The notes: generated by a model not told the origin, from the letters alone. DNA of 43,636 nucleotides from Rhodocyclaceae bacterium (GCA_018882975.1 VEQZ01000008.1:1-43636); one strand, 5' to 3'. Shown: positions 16,201 to 25,970, counted from the stretch's first letter. Translations and numbers: made by a program.

Positions 16201-17151
16201 CTACTCGGTGAACAGCGAGCTGACGGAATCTTCGTTGCTGATGCGGCGGATGGTTTCGGCCAGCAGGTCGGCACACGAGAGTTGCAGGATGCGGCCGCAG
16301 GCCTCGCCGGCCGGCGACAGCGGGATGGTGTCGGTCACCACCAGCTGGTCGAGGTGCGAGCGGCTGACGCGCTCGATGGCCGGTCCCGACAGCACCGGGT
16401 GGGTGGCATAGGCCAATACCTTGGCGGCGCCACGCTCCTTAAGGGCGGCTGCGGCTTGGCACAGCGTGTTGGCGGTGTCGACCATGTCGTCCATGATCAC
16501 GCAGGTGCGGCCCTCGATCTCGCCGATGATGTGCATCACCTCGGCCACGTTGGGGCGCGGCCGGCGCTTGTCGATGATGGCGAGGTCGCAGCAGAGTTGC
16601 TTGGCGATGGCACGGGCGCGCACCACGCCGCCGACGTCGGGAGACACCACGACGAGGTCGGGGTAGGACTGCTGCTGCAGGTGCTTGAGCAGCACCGGCG
16701 TGGCGTAGATGTTATCGACCGGGATATCGAAGAAGCCCTGGATCTGGTCGGAGTGCAGGTCCATGGTCAGCACGCGGTCGACACCGGCGCTGGACAGCAT
16801 GTTGGCCACCAGCCGCGCCGAGATGGCGACCCGCGCCGAGCGCGGGCGGCGGTCCTGCCGCGCATAACCGAAGTAGGGGATGGCGGCGGTGATGCGCCCG
16901 GCCGAGGCGCGCCGCAGCGCATCGACCATGATCATCAGTTCCATCAGGTTGTCGTTGGTCGGCGCGCAAGTCGACTGCAGCACGAACACGTCCTTGCCGC
17001 GCACGTTCTCGAGCAACTCGACCATCACCTCGCCGTCGGAGAAGCGGCCTACCTGCGCGCGACCGAGTGCGATCCCGAGGTTCTTCGCCACCGCCGAGGC
17101 CAGCAACGGGTTGGCGTTGCCGGCAAACACCATCAGGGATTCAAGAGACAC
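16201..17151 (-). CDS. prs: Ribose-phosphate pyrophosphokinase
   Basis: A 316-residue PRPP synthetase that makes phosphoribosyl pyrophosphate from ribose 5-phosphate and ATP, feeding purine, pyrimidine, His, Trp and NAD synthesis. It shows [18 protein letters not shown], the flexible-loop segment [28 protein letters not shown], and the PRPP-binding loop [14 protein letters not shown]. Length and motifs are standard. The start is a GTG at 17151 preceded by GGAG, giving [13 protein letters not shown]. tRNA-Gln and ispE lie just upstream on the same strand. Confidence 0.96.
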   Translation of the reverse strand: MSLESLMVFAGNANPLLASAVAKNLGIALGRAQVGRFSDGEVMVELLENVRGKDVFVLQSTCAPTNDNLMELMIMVDALRRASAGRITAAIPYFGYARQDRRPRSARVAISARLVANMLSSAGVDRVLTMDLHSDQIQGFFDIPVDNIYATPVLLKHLQQQSYPDLVVVSPDVGGVVRARAIAKQLCCDLAIIDKRRPRPNVAEVMHIIGEIEGRTCVIMDDMVDTANTLCQAAAALKERGAAKVLAYATHPVLSGPAIERVSRSHLDQLVVTDTIPLSPAGEACGRILQLSCADLLAETIRRISNEDSVSSLFTE

Positions 17152-17199
17152 GCTGGCGTTCTCCGCAACGCTGCTGGCACCGGGGTGCCGTGGGGATGT

Positions 17200-17274
17200 T
17201 GGCTGGGGAGGTAGGGATCGAACCTACGAATGCCGGAATCAAAATCCGGTGCCTTACCACTTGGCGACTCCCCA
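17200..17274 (-). tRNA. tRNA-Gln (anticodon TTG)
   Basis: A 75-nt cloverleaf on the minus strand. The acceptor stem TGGGGAG pairs fully with CTCCCCA, the anticodon loop TTTTGAT carries TTG, the T arm is GTAGG-TTCGATC-CCTAC, and the CCA end is encoded. It lies between ispE and prs, a placement conserved in betaproteobacteria, and is probably processed from their shared transcript. Confidence 0.97.
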
Positions 17275-17288
17275 GTGACGGGTGCGGG

Positions 17289-18122
17289 CTATGCAGCCCA
17301 ATCGCGCAGAGGATGAACGTCCAACCCCTGCGCGACGAATCCGTTGCGCTGCGGACGCGCGAGATGCAGCACGCGTTCGGCATCGCCGGCGCTGGCGAGT
17401 TCGACGAAGACGCTGGAACCGGATCCGGACATCAGCGCTTGGCCGTACTGCGAGAGCCACTCGAGGTGCTCCGCGATGGCCGGCTCCAAACCGGTCGCCA
17501 CGGCCTGCAGGTCGTTGCCTGCCAGCCCCTCGAAAAAGCCGCGTATTGTGATGGGCGCATGGTTGCGTGTCAATTCGGGCGCGGCAAAGACGGCCGCCGT
17601 GGACACGCCGCGCGGCGGTGTCAGCACGACGTACCATGCCGGTGGCAAGTCGACCGCTTGGAGCCGTTCGCCCACGCCCTCGGCCCAGGCGTTGCGCCCG
17701 AAGACGAACACCGGCACGTCGGCGCCGAGCGGCAGGGCGAGTTCGAGCAGGCGCTCGCGGGGCCAGTCGAGCCGCCACAGGCGGTTGAGGCCGAGCAGTA
17801 CGGTGGCTGCGTCGGAACTGCCGCCGCCGAGGCCGCCGCCCATCGGCAATCGTTTCGTCAAGCCGATAGTCGCGCCGAGCCGGGTGCCGCTCGCGGCTTG
17901 CAAGGCGCGTGCGGCACGCACCGTCAGGTCCCGTTCGGAGTCGACACCGGGCAGGGCGCCTTCGCGCACGATGGCACCGTCATCGCGCACCTCGAGGTGC
18001 ACCGTGTCGCCAAAGTCGAGCAGGCGGAACAGCGTCTGCAGTTCGTGGTAGCCATCCGCGCGGCGGCCGGTGATGTGCAGAAAGAGGTTGAGCTTGGCCG
18101 GTGCCGGCAGGCTGTGGCGCAC
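17289..18122 (-). CDS. ispE: 4-diphosphocytidyl-2-C-methyl-D-erythritol kinase
   Basis: A GHMP kinase of the MEP isoprenoid pathway that phosphorylates CDP-methylerythritol. It shows PAKLNLFLHITGRRADGYHEL at the N-terminus and the ATP-binding PMGGGLGGGSSDA loop. There is no ATG near the conserved N-terminus. I chose the GTG at 18122, which leaves seven residues before PAKLN as in E. coli IspE and gives about 277 residues. A GTG at 18146 is an alternative; the open frame further upstream overlaps lolB and looks non-homologous. It is downstream of lolB and upstream of tRNA-Gln, the usual arrangement. Confidence 0.92.
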   Translation of the reverse strand: MRHSLPAPAKLNLFLHITGRRADGYHELQTLFRLLDFGDTVHLEVRDDGAIVREGALPGVDSERDLTVRAARALQAASGTRLGATIGLTKRLPMGGGLGGGSSDAATVLLGLNRLWRLDWPRERLLELALPLGADVPVFVFGRNAWAEGVGERLQAVDLPPAWYVVLTPPRGVSTAAVFAAPELTRNHAPITIRGFFEGLAGNDLQAVATGLEPAIAEHLEWLSQYGQALMSGSGSSVFVELASAGDAERVLHLARPQRNGFVAQGLDVHPLRDWAA

Positions 18123-18202
18123 GCCCGGCAGACAGAGCGCCGGCACGGGCGGGGGCAGGGGTCGGGCAAAGCGGGCGTCGGGCGCGGCGCCGCCGCCCCG
18201 GC

Positions 18203-18856
18203 TCAGGGGTCCAGCCACTGGTCGATGATCAGGCGCACGCTCAAGGCCGCACCCGCGGCGGCGCCCGCGTCGGGGCAGGGTGCGCCGCATTCCGCATCAA
18301 GCCGCAAAGGCCTGCCGGTCTCGTCGCGTGCGCCGTAGCGCACGGTCCAGCCACGCTGCGCGAATCCGCCCTCGGTGGTCGCCTCCGCCGGGACGTCCGG
18401 TGCCGCGCGCCCGCTGAGCCACCAGGTCAGGTGCTCGAGCGGCAGCGTCAGGCCGAGGCCGCGCCGCGCCAGTTCGGAGAGGCTGCCGGCGCGGAATTGC
18501 CGACCGTCGGCGGTGCTGAGGCGCGCGCCGTCGGCATCCACATCGATGGCGGCCACCGCCTGGCCGAGCGGCGTGGTGACGAAGATGCGACTGGTGTCGG
18601 CATGCATCCAGCGCAAGTTTGCGTTGAAGCGGCGATTGCCGTCACTGGCAAGCAGGCGCCCGTTGAAGTTGAAGGCCGGGGCTTCCGCTCGGGCAGCCGC
18701 GCCGGCGGGCGCCCGAGGCGCACTGGCGCAGGCCGCGAGCAGGACCAAGGCGGCGAGCGACGCGACGCGCCCAGCGGCGCTGCCAACGCCACCCCGTGCG
18801 CGCCGCCCGGCGTGGCCGCGCGACGGCCGCAGGGCCGGGGCTGCGGCGGGCGACAC
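18203..18856 (-). CDS. lolB: Outer-membrane lipoprotein insertion protein LolB
   Basis: A 217-residue lipoprotein. A hydrophobic signal with lipobox LAAC (about residues 40-43) marks the lipidated Cys. The mature part has FNFNGRLLASDGNRRFNANLRW and a C-terminal LRLIIDQW-like strand, as in LolB. LolB receives lipoproteins from LolA and inserts them in the outer membrane. The GTG at 18856 gives a long basic n-region; a start at an internal GTG nearer the hydrophobic core is possible. It lies 8 nt after the TPR lipoprotein gene and before ispE, the conserved order. Divergent, as LolB usually is, but position and lipobox agree. Confidence 0.87.
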   Translation of the reverse strand: MSPAAAPALRPSRGHAGRRARGGVGSAAGRVASLAALVLLAACASAPRAPAGAAARAEAPAFNFNGRLLASDGNRRFNANLRWMHADTSRIFVTTPLGQAVAAIDVDADGARLSTADGRQFRAGSLSELARRGLGLTLPLEHLTWWLSGRAAPDVPAEATTEGGFAQRGWTVRYGARDETGRPLRLDAECGAPCPDAGAAAGAALSVRLIIDQWLDP

Positions 18857-18864
18857 TGCGCCGG

Positions 18865-20598
18865 TCAGGGCAACAGCCGCGACTGCGCCGCCTGCAGCAC
18901 GCTGTTGCCAGGGTTCTTGCGCAGACCGCCGGCGATCAGCTTGCCCGCCTCGTCGGCCTTGCCGCGCTTGACCAGCACCTCGGCCAGATGTGCGACCACT
19001 TCCGGGTCGTCCTTGATCGACATGGCGCGGCGGAGGGTCTTCTCGGCTTCCTCGAGTTCACCGAGGCGGTACTGCACCCAACCGAGGCTGTCGATGATGT
19101 ACGGGTCCTCCGGCTGCAACTGCAGCGCCTGCTCGATGTAGCCGCGCGCCTCGAGCAGGCGCACGTTGCGGTCGGCCAAGCTGAAGCCCAACGCATTGTA
19201 GGCGTGGGCGTGGTCGGGCTTGAGTTCGATCACCTTGCGGAGACTCGTTTCCACCACGTCGAGCATGTCCAATCGCTCGGCAGCCATGCCATGGTCATAC
19301 CAGAGGTCGGCGATGCCAGCGTAGTCCCGGGTGGCGGCGTCGAGGACCTCGAACGCCGCGCGGTCATCGCCCGACTCGCGCAGCAGCGCGGCCTCGGAGA
19401 GGATCAGTTGAACCTGCTCCAACGGCGTGTCTGCGCGCACCGCGCGCAAGCGCTCGCGAGCGGCGTCGAGCCCGGATTGTTTCAGCACCAGCCGCGCGAT
19501 GCTGACCTGTGCCGGCATGTAGGCGGTGCTGCCAGCCTGGATGCTCTCGTACCAGCGCAGCGCCGCTGCGCTGTCGCCACGCTCCGCCTCGACCTGGCCG
19601 AGCATCAGACGCACGCTGTCCTTCTCCGCATAGTCGCTCTCCAGCGCCATGCGCAGGTATTCGCTGGCGGTCGCGGCGTCGCCCACCTGGCTCGCCAGCG
19701 CACCGGCCGTGACGCGGATCTCGCCGTCGTTGGGATGCAGCTTGGCCAGTCGCTTGAACTCGACCAACGCCGCCGGGTACTGGCTGCTGCCAGCCAGCGC
19801 GCGCGCATAGGCCAAGCCGACCGCCCGCGAGCCGGGCACCCGCTTGCTGGCCGCGCCCAGATACTGCATAGCTGCCGTCGGGTCGCGGCTGGCCGTGACC
19901 TGCGCCACGAACAGCAATGCCGGCTCCCAATCGCGCCGCAGTTCGACGGCGCTCTGCCCGTGGCGCAGCGCCAGGTCGCCATCGCCGGCGTTGAATGCCA
20001 TCTGCGCCAGCAGGAGGTTGGCTTCCGGCAGCTTGAGGTAAGGTGCGGCGAGTCTCTGTGCAAACGCGAGCGCGGCGGTGCGGTCGCCGCTGCGGTTGAG
20101 CATGGCGCCGACCTGCAGCAGCGCAGCGCCGGTACGCGAGCCCTGCCGCTTGAGTACGTCGGCCATCACCGGCTCGGCGGCTTCGAACTCGCCGGCGCTG
20201 AGCAACACCGATGCGTGCGTCTGCGCCGCGGCTTCGTCGCCCGGATCGGCCTCCATCCAGATGCGGCTGGCGCGAATCGCCATCTCCGGGTTTTGCGCGT
20301 ACATCGCCGCTTCGGTCGCCCGTTTGGCAACCCGCGGGTCGCGCGTAGTCTTGGCAAGGTCGGCGTAGGCTTCGGCCGCCAAGCCGATTTCGCCGCGTTG
20401 TCCGGCCACTTCGCCGACCAACAACTTGAACAGGATGTCGCGGGTCAGGGCCTGCGCCGGCAACTGGGGTTGAGGCTCGATGCTGTTCGCCGATTTACCG
20501 GGAGTGCCATCGGCCAGCGTCGGGTGGACTGGTTTGGCCGCGGATGCGCACCCGGCCAAGGCGGTGGCGATGAGGAAGGCGGAAAGGTGACGGGGCAT
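18865..20598 (-). CDS. TPR-repeat lipoprotein
   Basis: A 577-residue predicted lipoprotein with lipobox LAGC at about residues 14-17, followed by a long series of tetratricopeptide helices. Clear units include AHAYNALGFSLADRN, DPYIIDSLGWVQYRLGELEEA and DPEVVAHLAEVLVKRGKADEA in the C-terminal third. Proteins of this kind sit upstream of lolB and ispE in many betaproteobacteria and are probably scaffolds at the inner face of the outer membrane. No catalytic function is suggested by the sequence. It appears to lead an operon with lolB and ispE. Confidence 0.88.
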   Translation of the reverse strand: MPRHLSAFLIATALAGCASAAKPVHPTLADGTPGKSANSIEPQPQLPAQALTRDILFKLLVGEVAGQRGEIGLAAEAYADLAKTTRDPRVAKRATEAAMYAQNPEMAIRASRIWMEADPGDEAAAQTHASVLLSAGEFEAAEPVMADVLKRQGSRTGAALLQVGAMLNRSGDRTAALAFAQRLAAPYLKLPEANLLLAQMAFNAGDGDLALRHGQSAVELRRDWEPALLFVAQVTASRDPTAAMQYLGAASKRVPGSRAVGLAYARALAGSSQYPAALVEFKRLAKLHPNDGEIRVTAGALASQVGDAATASEYLRMALESDYAEKDSVRLMLGQVEAERGDSAAALRWYESIQAGSTAYMPAQVSIARLVLKQSGLDAARERLRAVRADTPLEQVQLILSEAALLRESGDDRAAFEVLDAATRDYAGIADLWYDHGMAAERLDMLDVVETSLRKVIELKPDHAHAYNALGFSLADRNVRLLEARGYIEQALQLQPEDPYIIDSLGWVQYRLGELEEAEKTLRRAMSIKDDPEVVAHLAEVLVKRGKADEAGKLIAGGLRKNPGNSVLQAAQSRLLP

Positions 20599-20660
20599 GG
20601 GCTGGGCAGATTCTCTGGCAGGTCGCTATGACCCTGCCAGCGGCTCAAGGTTCTGCGATT

Positions 20661-22118
20661 CTATCGCCCGAACGCCCCGATCACGCCGCTCACGATCAAC
20701 ACCCCGGCGAGGTTGAGCCAGAACCCGGCCCGCGCCATGCGCCCGATGTTGACGTGTCCGGTGCCATACACCACCGCGTTGGGCGGGGTGGCGACCGGCA
20801 GCATGAAGGCGCACGAAGCCGAGATCGCCGCCGGGAGCATGGTCCACTCGGGTGGCAGCCCGGTGGCCAGCGAGAAGCTGGCCAGCACCGGCATCATCAG
20901 GGTGGTGATGGCGGTGTTGGACGTGACTTCGGTGATGAAGGTGACCAGCAGGCAGATGGTCAGCATGATCAGCCACGGGTCGGCATCGCGCAGGGCGCCG
21001 AGCGAACCGGCCAGCTCGGCCGACAGTCCTGATGCCTGAAAGCCTTTGGCCAGCGCCAGCCCGCCGCCGAACAGCAGAATCACCTCCCACGGGATGCGGC
21101 TGGCGGTCGGCCAGTCCAGCAGGCGCTCGCCGGCGCGCGCCGACGACGGCCAGAGGAACAGCAGCAGCACGCCGAGCACCGCCACGGTCGAGTCGTCGAC
21201 CAGCTTGCCGAGCCCTAGCAGCGGTGCCCAGCCGAGGCTGACGAGACTGCCGTCGGCGGCCACGCCGAGGTCGATCTTGCGGGTCACCCAGAGCAGGACC
21301 ATGGCACCGAAGATCAGCGCCACGGCGCGCTCGTCACGACTGGTGAGGCCCAAGGCCCGCCATTCGCCCTGCAGCACGTCGCGCGCGGCGGCCGCGTCGC
21401 CGGCATGGCGGGGGATACCCTGGCGCAGCAGCAAAAAAGCCACCACGACCATCAGGATCGAGATCGGCAAGGCCACGCTCATCCAGTCGAAGAAGCCGGG
21501 CACCCTGCCGTCGAGTTTCTCCACGGCGGAGAGGTAGATGAGGTTGGGTGGCGTGCCAAGCGGTGTGGCGATGCCGCCGATCGAGGCACCCCATGCAATG
21601 GCAATACAGATCGCGCCGGCAAAACCGGCCACCTGCTGCGTGCGTTCGAGCCGCGCCACCAGCGCCAGAGCCACCGGCAGCATGATCAGCGTGGCGGCGG
21701 TGTTGGCGATCCACATCGAGGCCAGCGCCGTGGCCACCAGCATGCCGAGGATGAGTCGTCGAGGCGATGTGCCGACGCGCAGCAGCACCGCCAAGGCGAG
21801 GCGGCGGTGCAGCCCGCAGCGCTCGATGGCCAGCGCCGCCATGAAGCCGGCCATCATCAGCAGGATGAAGCGGTCCATGTAGGCGCCAGCGGTTTCCTCG
21901 GAGCCGAGCACGCCGGCGACCGGCAGCAGCAAGGCCGGCAACAGCGATGTCGCGGCGATGGGCAGCGCCTCCGTCACCCACCACAGCGCCACCCACAGCG
22001 TGATGCCGAGCATGCCCAGCGCAGGGCCCTGCAAGCCGGCGACGGCCACACCGGCCTTGCCGGCCAATATCAGCGCGAGCCCGACCAGGGGGCCGGCAAC
22101 AATCGGCCAAGCGATCAT
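20661..22118 (-). CDS. SLC13/DASS-family anion transporter
   Basis: A roughly 485-residue membrane protein of the divalent anion:Na+ symporter family. It has the two Ser-Asn-Thr-type hairpin motifs (WIANTAATLIMLPVA and EVTSNTAITTLMMPV), each followed by a TPPN motif (PLGTPPNLIY and VATPPNAVVYGTG). Such proteins import dicarboxylates, citrate or sulfate. I chose the ATG at 22118, directly before the first hydrophobic segment; an in-frame TTG at 22163 would add 15 residues. No Shine-Dalgarno is evident for either. It is the first minus-strand gene of this block, upstream of the TPR lipoprotein gene, separated by about 60 bases. Confidence 0.88.
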   Translation of the reverse strand: MIAWPIVAGPLVGLALILAGKAGVAVAGLQGPALGMLGITLWVALWWVTEALPIAATSLLPALLLPVAGVLGSEETAGAYMDRFILLMMAGFMAALAIERCGLHRRLALAVLLRVGTSPRRLILGMLVATALASMWIANTAATLIMLPVALALVARLERTQQVAGFAGAICIAIAWGASIGGIATPLGTPPNLIYLSAVEKLDGRVPGFFDWMSVALPISILMVVVAFLLLRQGIPRHAGDAAAARDVLQGEWRALGLTSRDERAVALIFGAMVLLWVTRKIDLGVAADGSLVSLGWAPLLGLGKLVDDSTVAVLGVLLLFLWPSSARAGERLLDWPTASRIPWEVILLFGGGLALAKGFQASGLSAELAGSLGALRDADPWLIMLTICLLVTFITEVTSNTAITTLMMPVLASFSLATGLPPEWTMLPAAISASCAFMLPVATPPNAVVYGTGHVNIGRMARAGFWLNLAGVLIVSGVIGAFGR

Positions 22119-22221
22119 CGGCGTATCGTGTGTCCGTGGGGTGGATAGGGCAATGTGCGTCAACTATAGGTGTTTGGCGCAGGCTTGGCGACGCTGCACC
22201 GCAACACGAATTCCCCAGTTT

Positions 22222-22243
22222 CTGTGGACAAGTTTGTGCACAG
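22222..22243. promoter_or_regulatory. 22-bp inverted repeat resembling two facing DnaA boxes
   Basis: Arms CTGTGGACAA and TTGTGCACAG are separated by GT and match as an inverted repeat at 9 of 10 positions. Each arm reads as TTGTNCACA on one strand, one base from the DnaA-box consensus TTATNCACA. An AT-rich patch follows about 70 bases later. It could be an operator for a dimeric regulator or a DnaA-binding control site. Confidence 0.4.
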
Positions 22244-22548
22244 ACCCCAATCGGCTCGCCGGCCGGGCTGACGAGCCATCGATGCGACACAGCTTGCGCA
22301 GAATTTGGGCAGCCGCAAAAATATTAAAAAATCAGCAATATGCAAAAGTGCGAAAGGCTTCTCGGGTGGCCCTGTCGTCGCGCCGTTTCGGGCACTCTTG
22401 GCGGGTTGGTGCCGAGTCTGACGGTGGACAAGCGCCGGTCGATCATCGGCGCCACGGCAGTCCGGCCCGGCGCCGTTTGCCTCAATCAGCGTTGGGGTCA
22501 CACATCGCTCCACTCCAACATTCGGTGCAGGGGGCTGCGCGAGTCGGG

Positions 22549-22577
22549 TGGCCAACCCGCAGTTCCGGTGATAGACT
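22549..22577 (+). promoter_or_regulatory. Candidate sigma-70 promoter for tRNA-Val
   Basis: TGGCCA at 22549-22554 and TAGACT at 22572-22577 are separated by 17 bases; each matches four of six consensus positions. The -10 ends 18 bases before the tRNA. Confidence 0.4.
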
Positions 22578-22595
22578 GCGCGCCGCAGTAGCGGC

Positions 22596-22672
22596 AGGCG
22601 CGTAGCTCAGTTGGTTAGAGCACCACCTTGACATGGTGGGGGTCGTTGGTTCGAATCCAATCGCGCCTACCA
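22596..22672 (+). tRNA. tRNA-Val (anticodon GAC)
   Basis: A 77-nt cloverleaf. Acceptor AGGCGCG pairs fully with CGCGCCT, the D arm is GCTC/GAGC, the anticodon stem-loop is CCACC-TTGACAT-GGTGG, the T arm is GTTGG-TTCGAAT-CCAAT, and ACCA is encoded. It lies upstream of thrS. Confidence 0.97.
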
Positions 22673-22706
22673 GTCCGCTTCGTCGCTCTCGCGACCTGCT
22701 CATGAC

Positions 22707-22727
22707 GCGCGGCCCGGCCGCGCTTTT
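22707..22727 (+). terminator. Candidate terminator after tRNA-Val
   Basis: A 7-bp perfect stem (GCGCGGC with GCCGCGC, loop CCG) followed by TTTT, 35 bases after the tRNA and 53 before thrS. The short T run makes it weak; it may act as a leader attenuator for thrS. Confidence 0.5.
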
Positions 22728-22779
22728 GCGTTCATGTGGTCCGCAGCCTGCGGTCCGCTGGACCGGAGCCCCACAGTCC

Positions 22780-24693
22780 ATGCCCAGCATCACCCTGCCC
22801 GACGGTTCCCAGCGCGCGTTCGACCACCCGGTGACGGTGGCCGAAGTCGCCGCGAGCATCGGCGCCGGTCTCGCCAAGGCGGCGTTGGCCGGTCGTGTCG
22901 ATGGGCAACTGGTCGACACCAGCCACCGCATCGAGCGTGACGCCAGTCTGGCCATCGTCACCGTCAAGGACGCGGACGCGCTCGAACTGGTGCGCCACGA
23001 CGCCGCGCACATCATGGCGCAGGCGGTGCAGGAGCTCTACCCCGGCACGCAGGTGACCATCGGCCCGGCGATCGAGGACGGCTTCTATTACGACTTCGCG
23101 CGCAGCGAGCCCTTTACGCCGGAGGACCTCGAGCGCATCGAGGCGCGCATGACCGAGATCGTCGGCCGCGACCTGCCGATCGTGCGCGAGGTCTGGAGCC
23201 GCGAGCAGGCGCGCGAGACCTTCGCCGCCATCGGGGAAAAGTACAAGGTCGAGATCATCGAGGACATCATCAAGCCCGGCGAGGAACTGAGCGTCTACCG
23301 TCAGGGCGAGTGGTTCGATGTCTGTCGCGGCCCGCATTTGCCCTCCACCGGCAAGTTGCCCAAGGCCTTCAAGCTGATGAAGCTGGCCGGCGCCTACTGG
23401 CGCGGTGACCACCGCAACGCCATGCTCCAGCGCATCTATGGCACCGCCTGGCTGCGCAAGGAAGACCTCGACGCCCACCTGCACCGTCTGGAAGAAGCCG
23501 AGAAGCGCGACCACCGGCGTTTGGGCCGCGCGCTGCACCTGTTCCACATGCAGGACGAGGCGCCGGGCATGGTGTTCTGGCACCCGCGCGGCTGGGTGCT
23601 GTGGCAGCAGGTCGAGCAGTACATGCGGCACAAGTTCGTCGAGTGGGGCTATCAGGAGGTGCGCACGCCCACGGTGATGGACCGCGTGCTGTGGGAGCGC
23701 TCCGGCCACTGGGAGAACTACCGCGACAACATGTTCACCACGGCCTCCGAGAACCGCGACTATGCGGTCAAGCCGATGAACTGCCCGGGCCACGTGCAGA
23801 TCTTCAACAGCGGCTTGCACAGCTACCGCGACCTGCCGCTGCGCCTGGCCGAGTTCGGCTCCTGCCACCGCAACGAGCCCTCCGGCGCGCTGCACGGCCT
23901 GATGCGCGTACGCGCCTTCACCCAAGACGACGCACACATCTTCTGCCGCGAGGACCAGGTCGAGGCCGAGGTGGCCGACTTCATCCGCATGCTGCAGGCG
24001 GTATACGCAGACTTCGGCTTCGAGGACGTGCTGGTTAAGCTCTCCACCCGCCCGGCCAAGCGCGTCGGCAGCGACGACACCTGGGACCGCGCCGAACAGG
24101 CGCTCGACGCCGCGCTGCGCGCCAATGGCCTTGCCTTTGATCTGCAGCCGGGCGAGGGCGCCTTCTACGGCCCCAAGATCGAGTTCACGCTCAAGGACTC
24201 GCTCGGCCGCCTGTGGCAGTGCGGCACCATCCAGCTTGATTTCAACCTGCCCGAGCGCCTGGACGCCGAGTTTGTCGACGAGGACAACACGCGCAAGCGC
24301 CCGGTCATGCTCCACCGCGCCATCGTTGGCAGCATGGAGCGCTTCCTCGGTATCCTCATCGAACACCACGCCGGCGCCTTCCCCACTTGGCTCGCGCCGG
24401 TGCAGCTGGCGGTGCTCAATATCTCCGAAAGTCAGGCCGAGTACGCCACCGCAGTGGCCAGCCGTTTGAAAGAAAAAGGCTTTCGTGTCGAACTGGACTT
24501 GAGGAACGAGAAGATCGGCTATAAAATCCGGGAGCACAGCCTGCAGAAGCTGCCTTTCATGGTGGTGGTGGGCGACAAGGAAGTGGCTTCGCAAACGCTT
24601 GCCGTTCGCGGTCGTGGCGGGGCGGATCTCGGGTCGATGGGCCTTGACGGGCTCGTAGGCATGCTCGAGAAGTCCGTTGCCGAGCGTACCTAG
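22780..24693 (+). CDS. thrS: Threonine--tRNA ligase
   Basis: A 637-residue class II synthetase that charges tRNA-Thr. It has an N-terminal TGS domain ([11 protein letters not shown]), an editing domain with the HxxxH motif at H73/H77 (HDAAH), the catalytic core with zinc-ligand region MNCPGH and class II motif 2 around [13 protein letters not shown], and a C-terminal anticodon-binding domain. The ATG at 22780 matches the conserved N-terminus; the frame is open upstream to 22633 without homology. GGAG lies 11 bases before the start. It leads the conserved thrS-infC-rpmI-rplT group. Confidence 0.96.
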   Translation: MPSITLPDGSQRAFDHPVTVAEVAASIGAGLAKAALAGRVDGQLVDTSHRIERDASLAIVTVKDADALELVRHDAAHIMAQAVQELYPGTQVTIGPAIEDGFYYDFARSEPFTPEDLERIEARMTEIVGRDLPIVREVWSREQARETFAAIGEKYKVEIIEDIIKPGEELSVYRQGEWFDVCRGPHLPSTGKLPKAFKLMKLAGAYWRGDHRNAMLQRIYGTAWLRKEDLDAHLHRLEEAEKRDHRRLGRALHLFHMQDEAPGMVFWHPRGWVLWQQVEQYMRHKFVEWGYQEVRTPTVMDRVLWERSGHWENYRDNMFTTASENRDYAVKPMNCPGHVQIFNSGLHSYRDLPLRLAEFGSCHRNEPSGALHGLMRVRAFTQDDAHIFCREDQVEAEVADFIRMLQAVYADFGFEDVLVKLSTRPAKRVGSDDTWDRAEQALDAALRANGLAFDLQPGEGAFYGPKIEFTLKDSLGRLWQCGTIQLDFNLPERLDAEFVDEDNTRKRPVMLHRAIVGSMERFLGILIEHHAGAFPTWLAPVQLAVLNISESQAEYATAVASRLKEKGFRVELDLRNEKIGYKIREHSLQKLPFMVVVGDKEVASQTLAVRGRGGADLGSMGLDGLVGMLEKSVAERT

Positions 24694-24759
24694 AGCGGTT
24701 TTGTTTTTTGTGAGCGACCGTCAGCCGCGCGGTTTCGCGGCCTTCAAGGAGATCTGAAC

Positions 24760-25281
24760 ATCGCGCAAGAAAAAGACATGCGCATCAACGGCGAGATCAC
24801 CGCACGTCAGGTGCGCTTGATCGGCGTTGATAACGAGCAGCTGGGTATCGTTTCACTGGAGACCGCCATGCAGATGGCGGGAGACGCGGACACCGATCTG
24901 GTCGAGATCGCGCCGACCGCCGAGCCTCCGGTGTGCCGGCTGATGGATTTCGGCAAGTTCAAGTACCGCGAGAGCAAGAAGCGGCACGAGGCCAAGCTCA
25001 AGCAGAAGCAGGTGCAGGTCAAGGAAGTCAAGTTCCGGCCCGGCACCGACGAAGGCGACTACCAGATCAAGCTGCGCAATCTGCTGCGCTTTCTGGAGGA
25101 GGGCGACAAGGCCAAGGTCACCTTGCGTTTTCGCGGACGCGAGATGGCGCATCAGGAGTTCGGCATCCGCCTGCTCGAGCGGGTGCGCGATGACCTCGGC
25201 GAAGTTGCTACGGTCGAGCAGTTTCCGAAGTTGGAAGGCCGCCAGATGATCATGGTGGTCGCGCCCAAGCGTAAGCAGTAG
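24760..25281 (+). CDS. infC: Translation initiation factor IF-3, with a rare ATC start
   Basis: A roughly 173-residue IF-3 that binds the 30S subunit and checks the start codon and initiator tRNA. The IF3 N-domain begins with RINGEITA and the C-domain contains [15 protein letters not shown] and [14 protein letters not shown]. The start is assigned to ATC at 24760, giving (M)[11 protein letters not shown], which fits related IF-3 N-termini; AAGGAG lies 9 bases upstream. The first ATG (24778) is seven codons in and has no ribosome site. Rare AUU/AUC starts are known in infC and give feedback control, because IF-3 discriminates against non-canonical start codons. rpmI and rplT follow. Confidence 0.93.
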   Translation: MAQEKDMRINGEITARQVRLIGVDNEQLGIVSLETAMQMAGDADTDLVEIAPTAEPPVCRLMDFGKFKYRESKKRHEAKLKQKQVQVKEVKFRPGTDEGDYQIKLRNLLRFLEEGDKAKVTLRFRGREMAHQEFGIRLLERVRDDLGEVATVEQFPKLEGRQMIMVVAPKRKQ

Positions 25282-25400
25282 CGCGCGGGTGCATGGCGGG
25301 GCCTCACGGCCCCGAAACAAGGCGTGTCCGGGTCTGCAAGTGTCGCCAGACCACCCGGCGCGGTTTAAAACAGAGTGCCCCCACGGGCCGAGGAGTTGTC

Positions 25401-25598
25401 ATGCCGAAGATGAAGACCAAGAGCAGTGCGAAGAAGCGCTTTCGCACGCTCGGCAGCGGCGCCGTCAAGCGCAGCCAGGCGTTTCTGCGCCACATCCTGA
25501 CCAAGAAGGCGACCAAGCGTAAGCGTCAGTTGCGCGGCACCTCGCTGGTCCACGAAACCAATATCAAGAGCGTGCGTGCCATGCTCCCCTACGCGTAA
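25401..25598 (+). CDS. rpmI: 50S ribosomal protein L35
   Basis: A 65-residue basic protein, [14 protein letters not shown] at the N-terminus, of normal L35 length. The ATG at 25401 follows GAGGAG. It lies between infC and rplT as in most bacteria. The 119 bases after infC may carry the mRNA structure through which L20 represses rpmI and rplT in some bacteria, but I could not demonstrate it. Confidence 0.96.
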   Translation: MPKMKTKSSAKKRFRTLGSGAVKRSQAFLRHILTKKATKRKRQLRGTSLVHETNIKSVRAMLPYA

Positions 25599-25610
25599 GG
25601 AGATCACGAC

Positions 25611-25970
25611 ATGCCTCGCGTCAAACGTGGTGTGACCGCCCGCGCGCGTCACAAGAAGGTCCTCGCACTGGCCAAGGGTTACCGCGGCCGCCGCAAGAAC
25701 GTCTACCGCATCGCCAAAGAAGCGGTGATGAAGGCCGGTCAGTATGCTTACCGTGACCGCCGCCAACGCAAGCGCCAGTTCCGTGCGCTGTGGATCGCCC
25801 GCATCAACGCCGCCTCGCGCGAGTGCGGCCTGAGCTACTCGGTGTTCATGAACGGCCTCAAGAAAGCCGCCATCGACATCGACCGCAAGGTGCTGGCCGA
25901 TCTGGCCGTGTTCGACAAGGCGGCGTTCGCCAAGATCGCCGAACAGGCCCGCGCCGCCCTGCCGCAGTAA
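25611..25970 (+). CDS. rplT: 50S ribosomal protein L20
   Basis: A 119-residue basic protein with the L20 segments [18 protein letters not shown] and [16 protein letters not shown]20 binds 23S rRNA early in 50S assembly and can autoregulate its operon. AAGGAG precedes the ATG; it lies 12 bases after rpmI. A strong terminator follows. Confidence 0.97.
   Translation: MPRVKRGVTARARHKKVLALAKGYRGRRKNVYRIAKEAVMKAGQYAYRDRRQRKRQFRALWIARINAASRECGLSYSVFMNGLKKAAIDIDRKVLADLAVFDKAAFAKIAEQARAALPQ

Larger units (their letters stand above)
22119..22595. other. Long noncoding interval between the anion transporter and tRNA-Val
   Basis: About 480 bases between divergent units, with no frame showing protein character. 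It holds a 22-bp dyad (22222-22243), an AT-rich patch (22316-22347) that is unusual in this GC-rich DNA, and a candidate tRNA-Val promoter near its right end. It should contain the promoters of both divergent units. Confidence 0.6.

Noticed and set aside
22222-22347. Replication origin
   Set aside because: Only two imperfect DnaA boxes and one AT-rich patch, with no dnaA, dnaN or gidA nearby. Kept as a regulatory-site candidate instead.
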